Shown: one piece after another, positions 17,120 to 24,614 of the stretch | Layout of the letters: each line of letters opens with the position of its first letter | Position numbering within the stretch: the stretch's first letter is position 1 | Source of the DNA: Neomoorella stamsii | GTDB taxonomy: Bacteria > Bacillota > DSM-521 > Neomoorellales > Neomoorellaceae | Assembly (NCBI RefSeq): GCF_002995805.1 | Contig: NZ_PVXL01000044.1 | Location: forward strand, 62,001 to 126,000 | DNA length: 64,000 bases | Reading direction: 5' to 3' | Notes under the pieces: model-generated | Seen by the model: the letters and a program-made list of their open reading frames with translations, nothing else | Told to the model about the DNA's origin: nothing | Databases searched by the model: none | Translations under genes and position numbers: made by a program

Positions 17120-17161
17120 CCGTAATAATTTGCTAAACTTTGATCGGCTTACCATGGCACC

Positions 17162-17569
17162 CTATTCCACTCGCATGTTAATTTCGGCGGTTAAGGGAAA
17201 GGGGTTGGGTAGTAAACTATTGAGGACCGGTGTAACTAATTCTACGCCGTAAGTCACCTTCACTTTAAGCGCAGTTCCGGGGTTACGCAGTCCTTGTTCT
17301 GGAACAATGGTAATATCGCCGTCGGTGAGGCTAAGGGTAAAAGCCACTTCCTTTACCCGGTCCCGAATTTCGTCATCGCTCGCTCCAACGACCCCCATCC
17401 GGGCTCCTTCTCTGCTAGCGCTGGTTAGAACCAAATAGCTATGTAAAATCCGGCCCATATCCATACTGCCCATTATGAGGAGGAGTAACAACGGTAGGAC
17501 TAAAGCTAACTCCACCAATGCCTGCCCGCGCCGGCCGTCAAGAAGTTTTTGCCGCCGCAACTTTTTCAC
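17162..17569 (-). CDS. tadE: TadE-like pseudopilin
   Basis: 135 residues. It has a basic N-terminus, then RRGQALVELALVLPLLLLLI, the TadE-like motif with a Glu within the hydrophobic helix as in prepilin substrates. The soluble part includes SASREGARMGVVGASDDEI, the family's characteristic segment. Its GTG start overlaps the tadV stop (GTGA), suggesting translational coupling. It is a predicted pseudopilin processed by the TadV peptidase. Confidence 0.9.
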   Translation of the reverse strand: MKKLRRQKLLDGRRGQALVELALVLPLLLLLIMGSMDMGRILHSYLVLTSASREGARMGVVGASDDEIRDRVKEVAFTLSLTDGDITIVPEQGLRNPGTALKVKVTYGVELVTPVLNSLLPNPFPLTAEINMRVE

Positions 17570-18087
17570 CCGCTCAAGTAAGTTAATAAAGTGCCGAGTG
17601 CTAGAACCGCGCCATATGGAAGCGTCTCCTCAGGGCTAGTCTGATTAAGGTTAAAACTTGGCCCTGTTACGGGTAAACCCCGCAACAAAAAATAAGCATT
17701 TATCAGCAGGGTATTAAGTGTAATTAAAAACCTCCCCTGGCGGGCCAGGTATACAATGGCCCAGCCGCCGCCCACCAGGGCACTGAGTAAAAAGGCACGC
17801 AAGGTAAAATGCGGGCCTTGCAGGGCACCGATAACCGCCAGCATCTTGACATCGCCGGCCCCGAGTCCACCTAAATAAAAGGGCAACAATAATAGCAACA
17901 AGCCTAAAATCATACCTGCTAAACTCTGCCCGACGCCGCCAATCCCGTTGGTCAACCAGGCATAAAGAAGGCCAAAAATAATAGCCGGTAGCAGTACCCG
18001 ATTATAAATCTGGCGCTTACTTAAGTCCGTATAGGCGCAGGTAAGCAGGAAAATAATCAGTACCGCGTCTTTTAGCACTGTTATCAA
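17566..18087 (-). CDS. tadV: Prepilin peptidase TadV/CpaA (A24 family)
   Basis: 173 residues with about six membrane helices. The two catalytic aspartates are in TCAYTDLSKRQIYN and LGGLGAGDVKMLAVIGAL, the A24 aspartic protease pattern. It processes the Flp prepilin and TadE. The start is either a TTG at 18087 or a GTG at 18078; the latter is 9 nt after AAAGGG. A strong hairpin separates it from flp upstream. Confidence 0.92.
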   Translation of the reverse strand: MITVLKDAVLIIFLLTCAYTDLSKRQIYNRVLLPAIIFGLLYAWLTNGIGGVGQSLAGMILGLLLLLLPFYLGGLGAGDVKMLAVIGALQGPHFTLRAFLLSALVGGGWAIVYLARQGRFLITLNTLLINAYFLLRGLPVTGPSFNLNQTSPEETLPYGAVLALGTLLTYLSG

Positions 18088-18117
18088 CCCTTTATTGCTC
18101 TTAAACCTTTTAAAAGT

Positions 18118-18153
18118 CGGCCCTACTTAAGAGCTTGAACTCAAGTAGGGCCG
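18118..18153 (-). terminator. Terminator or attenuator between flp and tadV
   Basis: CGGCCCTACTT and AAGTAGGGCCG form an 11-bp perfect stem, followed on the minus strand by ACTTTTAAAA. It lies just after the flp stop and ahead of the assembly genes, so it would make flp mRNA far more abundant than the rest, as is usual for major pilin genes. Confidence 0.75.
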
Positions 18154-18162
18154 CTTTGTAAG

Positions 18163-18339
18163 TTAGTTGATTGCCTGTCCGGAGAGCTTATTGCCCACTC
18201 CTTCGAATATATGTTGAATACCGCCGCTTAAAATTCCCAAAGCACCAATTAGAACAATTGCCACTAGAGCGATGATTAAACCGTATTCAGCCATTCCCTG
18301 TCCGTTTTCCTCATGAACAAGCCTTTTAAGTAATTGCAT
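18163..18339 (-). CDS. flp: Flp/Fap-type major pilin
   Basis: 58 residues. It begins MQLLKRLVHEENGQGMAEYG, with the prepilin cleavage site G followed by MAEYGLI, the Flp motif including the Glu-Tyr pair, then a single hydrophobic helix (LIIALVAIVLIGALGIL). AGGAGG precedes the ATG by about 8 nt. It is the first gene of the Tad operon. A small inverted repeat (18390-18407) lies in its leader. Confidence 0.93.
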   Translation of the reverse strand: MQLLKRLVHEENGQGMAEYGLIIALVAIVLIGALGILSGGIQHIFEGVGNKLSGQAIN

Positions 18340-18389
18340 TATCCCGCCTCCTTTCGCAATTGTTAATTTAATTTTAGCAATTTAGCGGA

Positions 18390-18407
18390 GAAGTTCCATC
18401 GGACTTC
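18390..18407. repeat. Inverted repeat upstream of flp
   Basis: GAAGTTCCATCGGACTTC, an imperfect 18-bp palindrome about 50 nt upstream of the flp start. It could be an operator or an RNA hairpin in the leader. There is no further evidence. Confidence 0.4.
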
Positions 18408-18482
18408 GGTCTCATTTTAAACTATGACTTTTGTCCCATCTCAGCATAGGACAGGTCCTAAGCCAGGTAGTGAAATATTAAT

Positions 18483-18518
18483 AGTCCCGGGCCTTCACTA
18501 TAACATAGGCCCGGGACT
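18483..18518 (-). terminator. Inverted repeat, likely terminator of gcl-hyi-garR
   Basis: AGTCCCGGGCC (18483-18493) and GGCCCGGGACT (18508-18518) form a perfect 11-bp stem 17 nt after the garR stop. The following U tract on the minus strand is weak (ATTAATATTT), so termination strength is uncertain. Confidence 0.6.
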
Positions 18519-18535
18519 CACTGAGAAAGGAAGCG

Positions 18536-19432
18536 CTAATTTTTCTGTTGTCTTACCTCGACCTGTGCCAGCTTCTCATAAAAGCGGATGATGGCTCCAT
18601 GATCGGCATCTCCCAAACCGTCTACCTTGAGAGCCTGGAGAATTTCCATAATTACAGCGGTCAAGGGCAGAGGTACTCCTACCTCGTGACCAGCAGCAAG
18701 CGCGTTTGCCAGGTCTTTTATATGGAGGTTAATCCGGAAACCAGGATTAAATTTCCCTTCCAGCACCAGGGGAGCTTTAGCATCCAGGACTGTACTCCCC
18801 GCCAGCCCGCCGCGAATAGCTTGATAGACCAGTTCAGGATCTACACCAGCTTTAGTAGCCAGGACCAGGGCCTCCGACATGGCGGCAATGTTCAAGGCTA
18901 CAATGATCTGGTTTGCCAGTTTAGTTACATTACCGGCACCAATATCGCCAACCCGTACCACTGACGACCCCATAGCTTTTAAAATATCATAGCATTCATC
19001 AAAGTCCTCCTGCCGTCCCCCTACCATTATCGATAGAGTGCCATCTATGGCTTTCGGTTCGCCACCGCTAACAGGTGCATCTAACATTCTTATACCTTTT
19101 TCTTTTAGCTTGGCCGCAATTTCCCTGGTAACCATGGGGTCTATAGAGCTCATATCGATAAGGATGGAATCCGGCCGCGCGCTTTCAATTATCCCGTTGT
19201 GGCCCAGCACCACCTCCTTTACATGGGGTGAATTAGGGAGCATCGTAATAAATTTATCGCACCGTTCAGCTACCTCCCGGGGAGAACTGGCGGGTTCAGC
19301 TCCGGCAGCTACTAATTCCTCCACAGCTGCCTGGCTTCTATTGTACACCACCAATTGATAACCTGCCTTGATAAGATTTTTGCTCATAGGCTTGCCCATG
19401 ATGCCCAAACCGATGAAGCCAATCTTACCCAT
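18536..19432 (-). CDS. garR: Tartronate semialdehyde reductase (2-hydroxy-3-oxopropionate reductase)
   Basis: 298-residue beta-hydroxyacid dehydrogenase. It has the NAD(P)-binding motif IGFIGLGIMGKPM at the N-terminus, the substrate motif DAPVSGGEPKA, and GAGNVTKLANQ with the catalytic Lys. It reduces tartronate semialdehyde to D-glycerate. It follows hyi by 32 nt and gcl further upstream, the classic glyoxylate-to-glycerate set, which favours this assignment over other members such as 3-hydroxyisobutyrate dehydrogenase. Confidence 0.9.
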   Translation of the reverse strand: MGKIGFIGLGIMGKPMSKNLIKAGYQLVVYNRSQAAVEELVAAGAEPASSPREVAERCDKFITMLPNSPHVKEVVLGHNGIIESARPDSILIDMSSIDPMVTREIAAKLKEKGIRMLDAPVSGGEPKAIDGTLSIMVGGRQEDFDECYDILKAMGSSVVRVGDIGAGNVTKLANQIIVALNIAAMSEALVLATKAGVDPELVYQAIRGGLAGSTVLDAKAPLVLEGKFNPGFRINLHIKDLANALAAGHEVGVPLPLTAVIMEILQALKVDGLGDADHGAIIRFYEKLAQVEVRQQKN

Positions 19433-19464
19433 AATCTTCTACTCCTTTCTGAAAATGATAAGGT

Positions 19465-20253
19465 TTAACCTAGGGCGTAGCCATATTCTGTAATCCATCT
19501 TAAAGAACTTAAAGTGTCCGGTTGGGGAATATATTCTAAGGATACATATCCTTCATATCCCAACTTATCGATTTCCTGCAGGATGAAGGAATAGTTTATT
19601 TCACCCGTACCCGGCTGGTGCCTGCCGGGATTGTCGGCAATCTGAATATGTCCTATCTTTTGTATATGTTCTCGTAAAATGGTGGTCAGATCTCCTTCTT
19701 CCCTTTGAGCATGGTAAATATCGTATTGCAGGTAAACGTTGGGCATATTTACTTCAGAGATCAACTGCAACACCTGTCGTGTGGTGTTAAGGAAGAAACC
19801 GGGCACGTCATAATGGTTAATGGGTTCTACCATGACGTTTATTCCGTGTTGGCCCAATACCTCTGCCGCATAGCGAACGTTGTTCACCATAGTCCGCCAC
19901 TGTTCTTCATAAGAGCTGGAAGATACCCCTTTGCCCGCCAGGCAGTTTAAACGGGACACGCTTAGCTCGCGGGCCCAGGTAAGGGCCTGTTTTACTCCTG
20001 CCCGGAACTCTTCCTTACGCCCGGGATCGGCAGCAATTCCCCGGTCGCCGGCTGCCCAGTTACCGGCGGGAAGATTGAACAACACTACCTTAAGGCTGTT
20101 TTCTTTAAGTAAACTTTTAATGTCGTTTATCGCATAATCATAAGGGAAAAGGAATTCTACCGCTTTAAATCCGGCTTTATGGGCGGCATTAAAGCGTTCC
20201 AGGAACGGGAATTCGGTAAAAAGCATCGTTAAATTGGCAGCAAACTTCGGCAT
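19465..20253 (-). CDS. hyi: Hydroxypyruvate isomerase
   Basis: 262-residue TIM-barrel protein of the xylose isomerase-like AP endonuclease 2 family. Typical parts are PKFAANLTMLFTEFPFLERF at the start, VMVEPINHYDVPGFFL, LQYDIYHAQREEGD and HIQIADNPGRHQPGTGEINY, which supply the metal-binding Glu, Asp and His residues. It interconverts hydroxypyruvate and tartronate semialdehyde. The frame opens at 20274, but the ATG at 20253 has AGGAGG 9 nt upstream. Confidence 0.92.
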   Translation of the reverse strand: MPKFAANLTMLFTEFPFLERFNAAHKAGFKAVEFLFPYDYAINDIKSLLKENSLKVVLFNLPAGNWAAGDRGIAADPGRKEEFRAGVKQALTWARELSVSRLNCLAGKGVSSSSYEEQWRTMVNNVRYAAEVLGQHGINVMVEPINHYDVPGFFLNTTRQVLQLISEVNMPNVYLQYDIYHAQREEGDLTTILREHIQKIGHIQIADNPGRHQPGTGEINYSFILQEIDKLGYEGYVSLEYIPQPDTLSSLRWITEYGYALG

Positions 20254-20412
20254 GACAATATACCTCCTGAGCATCGTAGCTTTTAAATGTAAAGGTAAGT
20301 ATACCTATATTTTCTCCAGGTTTATCACCTCCCGGCCGTTTGAAAAGCCCATCTAAGGATGGCAAGAAGGGTAAAATATGCTTTTATTGAGACTGGTTTG
20401 CACAAGGACAGC

Positions 20413-22083
20413 TCATTCGTATTCTTGTATGGAATCAATGCTACTACCCATAGAGCACATTGCTGTCCTTTCAACAATTATATCAAGAACATAAGGTACG
20501 TCTGATTGCAGTGCACGTTCAAGCGCCGGTTGTATATCGTTTGGTTTCGTCACCCTCTCACCCCTGGCACCATACCCTTCCGCAACTCGTACGAAATCTA
20601 TTTTCTGGTCGCTGTACCACAGGTCAACAGCATATTCAAAACCATAATTCTGTGTCTGATTTTGGCGTATAAGACCCAGGTAACCATTATTTACTATTAC
20701 TACAATAATTGGAACACCATACTGGCATGCCATGGCTAATGCCTCTCCTTGGAAGGTAAAGCCTCCGTCACCTACGATGGCACAAACCCTGGTAGCAGGC
20801 CTCGCTATTTGGGCACCTATGGCTGCTGGGATTTCATAACCCAAAGTCCCCGCTCCACCAGAGGGAAGGTAGTACCTTGGCCGCCATATTTTCTGGAATT
20901 GTCCTGACCATATCTGAACAACACCGCACCCAACTGTAAAAATCGTATCTCTCCCCAATAACTCATTTATTTCGTGAAACACTCTTTGAGGCTTAATAGG
21001 TATATTGTCGAATTCCAGCCTTCGATCTATTTGTTCCCTTTGCTTTGGTATCCCGGCTACCCAGCCTTGGGGTAGCCGTTTCTGGGTTTTGGCTTTCGCA
21101 ACTTCTAGCAACGCTTCCAATGCCAGTTTTGCATCTGAGACTATACCCAGGTCCGTACTAATTATGCGCCCTATCTGAGTGGGTTCTATATCGATATGGA
21201 TAAACTTCCGCCCTCTGGTATAGACATCAACGCTACCTGTATGCCGATCATTAAACCTGCACCCAATACCTATAACAAGGTCAGAATCTAGAAAGGCTTT
21301 ATTCCCAAATGGTGTATTACATTGTATCCCAACCTGGCCACAGTAAAGAGGATGGTCTGGAGGTATACTACCCTTGCCCATATAAGTAGTTACAACTGGA
21401 ATGGAAAGGTACTCGGCAAATTTCACAAGCTCTTCGGTGCCTTCTGATATAATCACTCCGCCACCAGCAAGTATAATGGGGGATTTGCTGGCTAAAATCA
21501 TCTCAATAGCCTTCTCTATCTGTTTTAGGTGCGGTTTTGGCTTATCCCATAGAAGAGGAGTATCCAATTCCGGATCATAGGGTATATCAGTTGTCTGGAC
21601 ATCTAAAGGTAAGTCTACAAGGACAGGACCAGGTCTGCCCGACCTGGCTAACCGGAAAGCCTCCCTGATAATTCCTGGAGCCCTGGCCGGTTCGGTAACG
21701 CACCAGGCACCTTTAACATAAGGCCGTACTGTATTAACTATATCGACGCATTGGAAAGCCTCTTTACCAAGTTGGGAGCGTGTATTCTGGCCGGTTATAG
21801 CTACCACGGGTATGGAATCTATTTGAGCAGTGTACAGCCCTGTAACCAGGTTTGTCGCCCCAGGTCCTGAGGTAGTAATGCAACACGCGATCTTTCCACT
21901 GGCCCTGGCATACCCATCAGCAGCATGGGTCGCGCCCTCTTCATGTCTTGCAGTATAGTGTCTTATTTTTTTAGACTGGGCTAAATACCTGTATACCGGG
22001 GTAATACTGGCTCCTGGTATCCCAAAAGCAACGTCAACACCCTCGCTTTCTAGAATTTTTACGACAACCTCGGCTACAAGCAT
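20413..22083 (-). CDS. gcl: Glyoxylate carboligase (tartronate-semialdehyde synthase) or related ThDP enzyme
   Basis: 556-residue ThDP enzyme of the acetolactate synthase family: N-terminal PYR domain, central domain and PP domain with GDGGFTFQGEALAMACQYG ... NNGYLGLI (the ThDP/Mg motif GDG-x-NN). Joins two glyoxylate molecules to tartronate semialdehyde and CO2 if it is Gcl. The C-terminus (MGSSIDSIQEYE) and the hyi and garR neighbours favour Gcl. Glu48 in ARHEEGATHA occupies the position of the catalytic Glu that classic Gcl lacks (Val in E. coli), so it is atypical. The ATG has GGGGGG upstream. The 340-nt leader holds a palindrome at 22156-22170. Confidence 0.8.
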   Translation of the reverse strand: MLVAEVVVKILESEGVDVAFGIPGASITPVYRYLAQSKKIRHYTARHEEGATHAADGYARASGKIACCITTSGPGATNLVTGLYTAQIDSIPVVAITGQNTRSQLGKEAFQCVDIVNTVRPYVKGAWCVTEPARAPGIIREAFRLARSGRPGPVLVDLPLDVQTTDIPYDPELDTPLLWDKPKPHLKQIEKAIEMILASKSPIILAGGGVIISEGTEELVKFAEYLSIPVVTTYMGKGSIPPDHPLYCGQVGIQCNTPFGNKAFLDSDLVIGIGCRFNDRHTGSVDVYTRGRKFIHIDIEPTQIGRIISTDLGIVSDAKLALEALLEVAKAKTQKRLPQGWVAGIPKQREQIDRRLEFDNIPIKPQRVFHEINELLGRDTIFTVGCGVVQIWSGQFQKIWRPRYYLPSGGAGTLGYEIPAAIGAQIARPATRVCAIVGDGGFTFQGEALAMACQYGVPIIVVIVNNGYLGLIRQNQTQNYGFEYAVDLWYSDQKIDFVRVAEGYGARGERVTKPNDIQPALERALQSDVPYVLDIIVERTAMCSMGSSIDSIQEYE

Positions 22084-22155
22084 TATAATTACCCCCCATC
22101 CGTATACTCCCTTCTTGGGGTTTTATTTTAAATGGGATACCAGGAAAAATAAAGG

Positions 22156-22170
22156 CTTTGGGCGCCAAAG
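22156..22170. repeat. Palindrome in the gcl leader, candidate operator
   Basis: CTTTGG-GCG-CCAAAG, a perfect 6-bp inverted repeat about 75 nt upstream of the gcl start. The spacing fits a transcription-factor site, but no regulator gene is adjacent. Confidence 0.4.
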
Positions 22171-22324
22171 GTCGTCCTTCCCTTTTTAAAACACTCCAGG
22201 TTGATTTGAACAGCAGGAAAGGAACTTAAGGGATAGGGGCAAGCATTTTATCCTCAAAATCCTTCTTTTCGTCGCCCTGGTCAGACCGGTTAGTTATTAA
22301 AGTTTACTATTGGCGTTGTTGGTG

Positions 22325-22352
22325 TTGTCAAAAGAACACGATCGCATATAAA
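22325..22352 (+). promoter_or_regulatory. Candidate promoter for the 22427 gene
   Basis: TTGTCA (22325-22330), a 16-nt spacer and TATAAA (22347-22352), in an AT-rich stretch 75 nt before the start codon. Confidence 0.45.
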
Positions 22353-22426
22353 ATTAATATAATAATTTAAATAGTAAAACGCATCGTAGACATGACCAAA
22401 AACAAAGTAAAAAGGAGGAACATCCT

Positions 22427-22960
22427 ATGCCCGGTATGGCAACAAAATCGGAAAGCCCCATTGAATTCCTCCGCAAAGCGCTAAAAAAAGTTTATATGGC
22501 CTTTATAAAACATAATCTCAAATACCTGGAGGAATTAAACACCATTAATCCTCGGCTAAAAATCCAGGCTCAAGAAAAGGTAACTCTCCCCATTCCTCCA
22601 TGGCAACATATTCTCGCTGATATTAGCAAACTGGCCGCAGCCACCCATGCTAAAATACAGGAAGGAGTTCTTTTCAGTAACAAGGCGGTATCAGAAGTGC
22701 GTGAATTTTTCGAGGGAACAGATGAATTATTGCGGCATACTCAAGATCTGCTCTTGACGCAAAATCCCATTCTCCGGCAATACATTTTGGATAAGGTTGC
22801 CGAGTATGAGAATAAAATGCGCCACTTTACCACGGAGCATGAAGAACGGCTCATCAAGGGCATCTGCCTTCCTCGCTCCTCGAATTTGTACCTGGCCCTA
22901 ATAGATGCTTTCAAAGATATGATATGGCGGTTGGGAATTATTGCCAAAGGATGTGAATAA
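22427..22960 (+). CDS. Hypothetical helical protein
   Basis: 177 residues, not recognised. It is predicted almost entirely helical, with charged amphipathic stretches (IEFLRKALKKVYMAFIKHN; EYENKMRHFTTEHEERLIKG), no membrane span, no signal peptide and few cysteines. AAAGGAGG precedes the ATG by about 8 nt and a plausible promoter lies upstream, so it is likely a real gene. It stands alone between the divergent gcl operon and a dnaE remnant. It resembles a four-helix or PhoU-like bundle only in general character. Confidence 0.6.
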   Translation: MPGMATKSESPIEFLRKALKKVYMAFIKHNLKYLEELNTINPRLKIQAQEKVTLPIPPWQHILADISKLAAATHAKIQEGVLFSNKAVSEVREFFEGTDELLRHTQDLLLTQNPILRQYILDKVAEYENKMRHFTTEHEERLIKGICLPRSSNLYLALIDAFKDMIWRLGIIAKGCE

Positions 22961-23009
22961 GCTGGAAGCTACTCGCCGCCAGTTTTTCTTCATCATAAAA
23001 GAAGCTTTC

Positions 23010-23160
23010 TTGAGGGGGTCGATAGCGGAAATCCCCAGGGCATAGGCAACCAGGATCCCCCCAGAGAGCCCCTGCCCGGACCCACAGGTATCCCCTCTTG
23101 CCTGGCAAATCCTACCAGACCAGCGGCAATTAAGAAGTAAGGTGCAAGCTCATATAAGTA
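23010..23160 (-). pseudogene. Remnant of DNA polymerase III alpha subunit (dnaE-type)
   Basis: The minus strand reads ELAPYFLIAAGLVGFARQ, EGIPVGPGRGSLGG, then after a one-base shift LVAYALGISAIDPL. This matches the C-family polymerase catalytic segment (GIPVGPGRGS-x2-GSLVAYALGI-x2-IDPL). The shift sits in a run of six G (plus-strand C run 23057-23062); seven would restore the frame. No further polymerase sequence is visible on either side, so only about 50 codons remain. Confidence 0.75.
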
Positions 23161-23217
23161 AATTAAGGAAATTACACAAGCATGTTGTTGAAACTTAATA
23201 ATTGGAACGCCTTCCGA

Positions 23218-23403
23218 TTAAGTCCTCAATTCATACAATTCGCTTACGGGTACCTCCTTTTCTTTTTCCGGTAAAGCATCTGAAGTAATATAGGCAGTCT
23301 GAGTGCTCGGATTTAAGCTTTCTATCCATATGGGTTTCCCCTCGTATAATACCTTAATAGTTTCGGGAGAAGCTAATATTTCTTGGGCCCTTTCATATCT
23401 CAC
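23218..23403 (-). CDS. sspH: H-type small acid-soluble spore protein
   Basis: 61 residues. It begins (GTG)RYERAQEILASPETIKVLYEG and contains PIWIESLNP and the KEVPVSELYEL end, matching the SspH family of minor SASPs made in the forespore. GAGGAGG lies 7 nt before the GTG at 23403. It is divergent from queD. The 180 nt between them show no recognisable riboswitch. Confidence 0.88.
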   Translation of the reverse strand: MRYERAQEILASPETIKVLYEGKPIWIESLNPSTQTAYITSDALPEKEKEVPVSELYELRT

Positions 23404-23581
23404 AGGGAGTACCTCCTCGGGTTATCATTATGTATATTTTTTCTTGGAATTGAAGGTGTTATACGTTCATTTCTGGGGGGACATCGGTTACATATGACAA
23501 TTAGTGTGATACCTTGCATAGCTTTCTGTTGGCATGGTAAGATAATTTTGTGTTGGGACTGGTGTAAGAAGGGAGATATCG

Positions 23582-23959
23582 ATGGTAGCACTAACTTACA
23601 TTTTTACTTTTGAGGCGGCTCATTGTTTGGAAGGATACGCCGGAGACTGTGCCCACCTGCACGGGCATAGCTACCGCCTGGAGGTTACAGTTAAAGGGCC
23701 AGTACAGGCTGATGGTATGGTCATTGATTTTGCCGTGCTCAAAACTCTGGTAGAGGAGAGTATCATTAACCGGGTTGATCACCAGTATTTAAACGAGGTA
23801 GTTTCTTTTGTTCCTACTTGCGAAAATTTGCTCTTATGGTTTTGGAAAGAACTGGGGGCGGCCTTAAAACCCTACCCCCATCTTGTCCTTGAACGTCTCG
23901 TCCTGTGGGAAACTTCTAACGCCCGGGCAGAAATAACCCGTGAAATGGAGAGTAGGTAA
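23582..23959 (+). CDS. queD: 6-carboxytetrahydropterin synthase QueD
   Basis: 125-residue 6-pyruvoyltetrahydropterin synthase-like enzyme. The zinc-binding histidines are in FEAAHCL and HLHGHSYRLEV. The active-site part includes VIDFAVLK, VDHQYLN and PTCENL, with the C-terminal Glu in VLWETSNARAE. It converts dihydroneopterin triphosphate to 6-carboxy-tetrahydropterin for queuosine/7-deazaguanine synthesis. GGGAG precedes the ATG. It runs directly into queE with no gap. Confidence 0.95.
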   Translation: MVALTYIFTFEAAHCLEGYAGDCAHLHGHSYRLEVTVKGPVQADGMVIDFAVLKTLVEESIINRVDHQYLNEVVSFVPTCENLLLWFWKELGAALKPYPHLVLERLVLWETSNARAEITREMESR

Positions 23960-24598
23960 ATGTTGGTTAAAGAAATTTTCCTCTCTCTCCAGGGGGAATC
24001 AACAGGTGCGGGTTTGCCGACAGTTTTTGTTCGTTTTTCCGGTTGTAACCTGCGCTGCCGCTATTGCGATACCAAGTATGCCTATGAGGGTGGAGAGGAA
24101 GTAAGTGTGCAAGCACTTTTCGAAAGAATTTCCCAATATCCCTACCGCCGTGTATGTTTAACTGGAGGGGAACCCCTTTTGCAATCCCGGGAGGAATTAC
24201 AAAAACTCCTGAATGTGTTGAGTAATTACGAGGTATCTATAGAAACCAACGGCTCTCTTCCTCTTGAAATGGTATACTTAAATCCGGACCAGCGATGGGT
24301 AATGGACATTAAGTGCCCCGGTTCTGGAGAAGTTGCAGCTAACCGCTGGGAGAACTTAAGTTTAATCCGCCCGGAGGATGAAATCAAATTTGTTGTCAGC
24401 TCGGAGGATGACTATATCTGGGCGAGGGAGTTTATCCGCAAGAATCTTCCTGTGAGCTGCGAGAGATTGCTTTTTTCTCCTGCCTACGGTTTGCTGGAAC
24501 CAGCCTGCCTGGCTGAATGGATTTTAAGCGACGGTTTAGACGTACGGTTACAGCTTCAACTACATAAAATCATATTCGGGCCTGAAAGCAGAATGTAG
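23960..24598 (+). CDS. queE: 7-carboxy-7-deazaguanine synthase QueE
   Basis: 212-residue small radical SAM enzyme. It has the N-terminal FLSLQGESTGAGLPTVFVRF, the cluster motif CNLRCRYCDT (C-x3-C-x2-C) and LTGGEPLLQ for SAM binding. It ring-contracts 6-carboxy-tetrahydropterin to CDG. The start ATG follows the queD stop immediately, with GGAG in the queD end. Confidence 0.95.
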   Translation: MLVKEIFLSLQGESTGAGLPTVFVRFSGCNLRCRYCDTKYAYEGGEEVSVQALFERISQYPYRRVCLTGGEPLLQSREELQKLLNVLSNYEVSIETNGSLPLEMVYLNPDQRWVMDIKCPGSGEVAANRWENLSLIRPEDEIKFVVSSEDDYIWAREFIRKNLPVSCERLLFSPAYGLLEPACLAEWILSDGLDVRLQLQLHKIIFGPESRM

Positions 24599-24614
24599 AA
24601 AGGGGCAATAATAA

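Noticed and set aside
18340-18480. Cyclic-di-GMP riboswitch in the flp leader
   Set aside because: The conserved core segments of either class are missing; only a short inverted repeat is present.
23404-23581. preQ1 riboswitch upstream of queD
   Set aside because: No preQ1-type hairpin and A-rich tail pattern could be found in the 180 nt leader.
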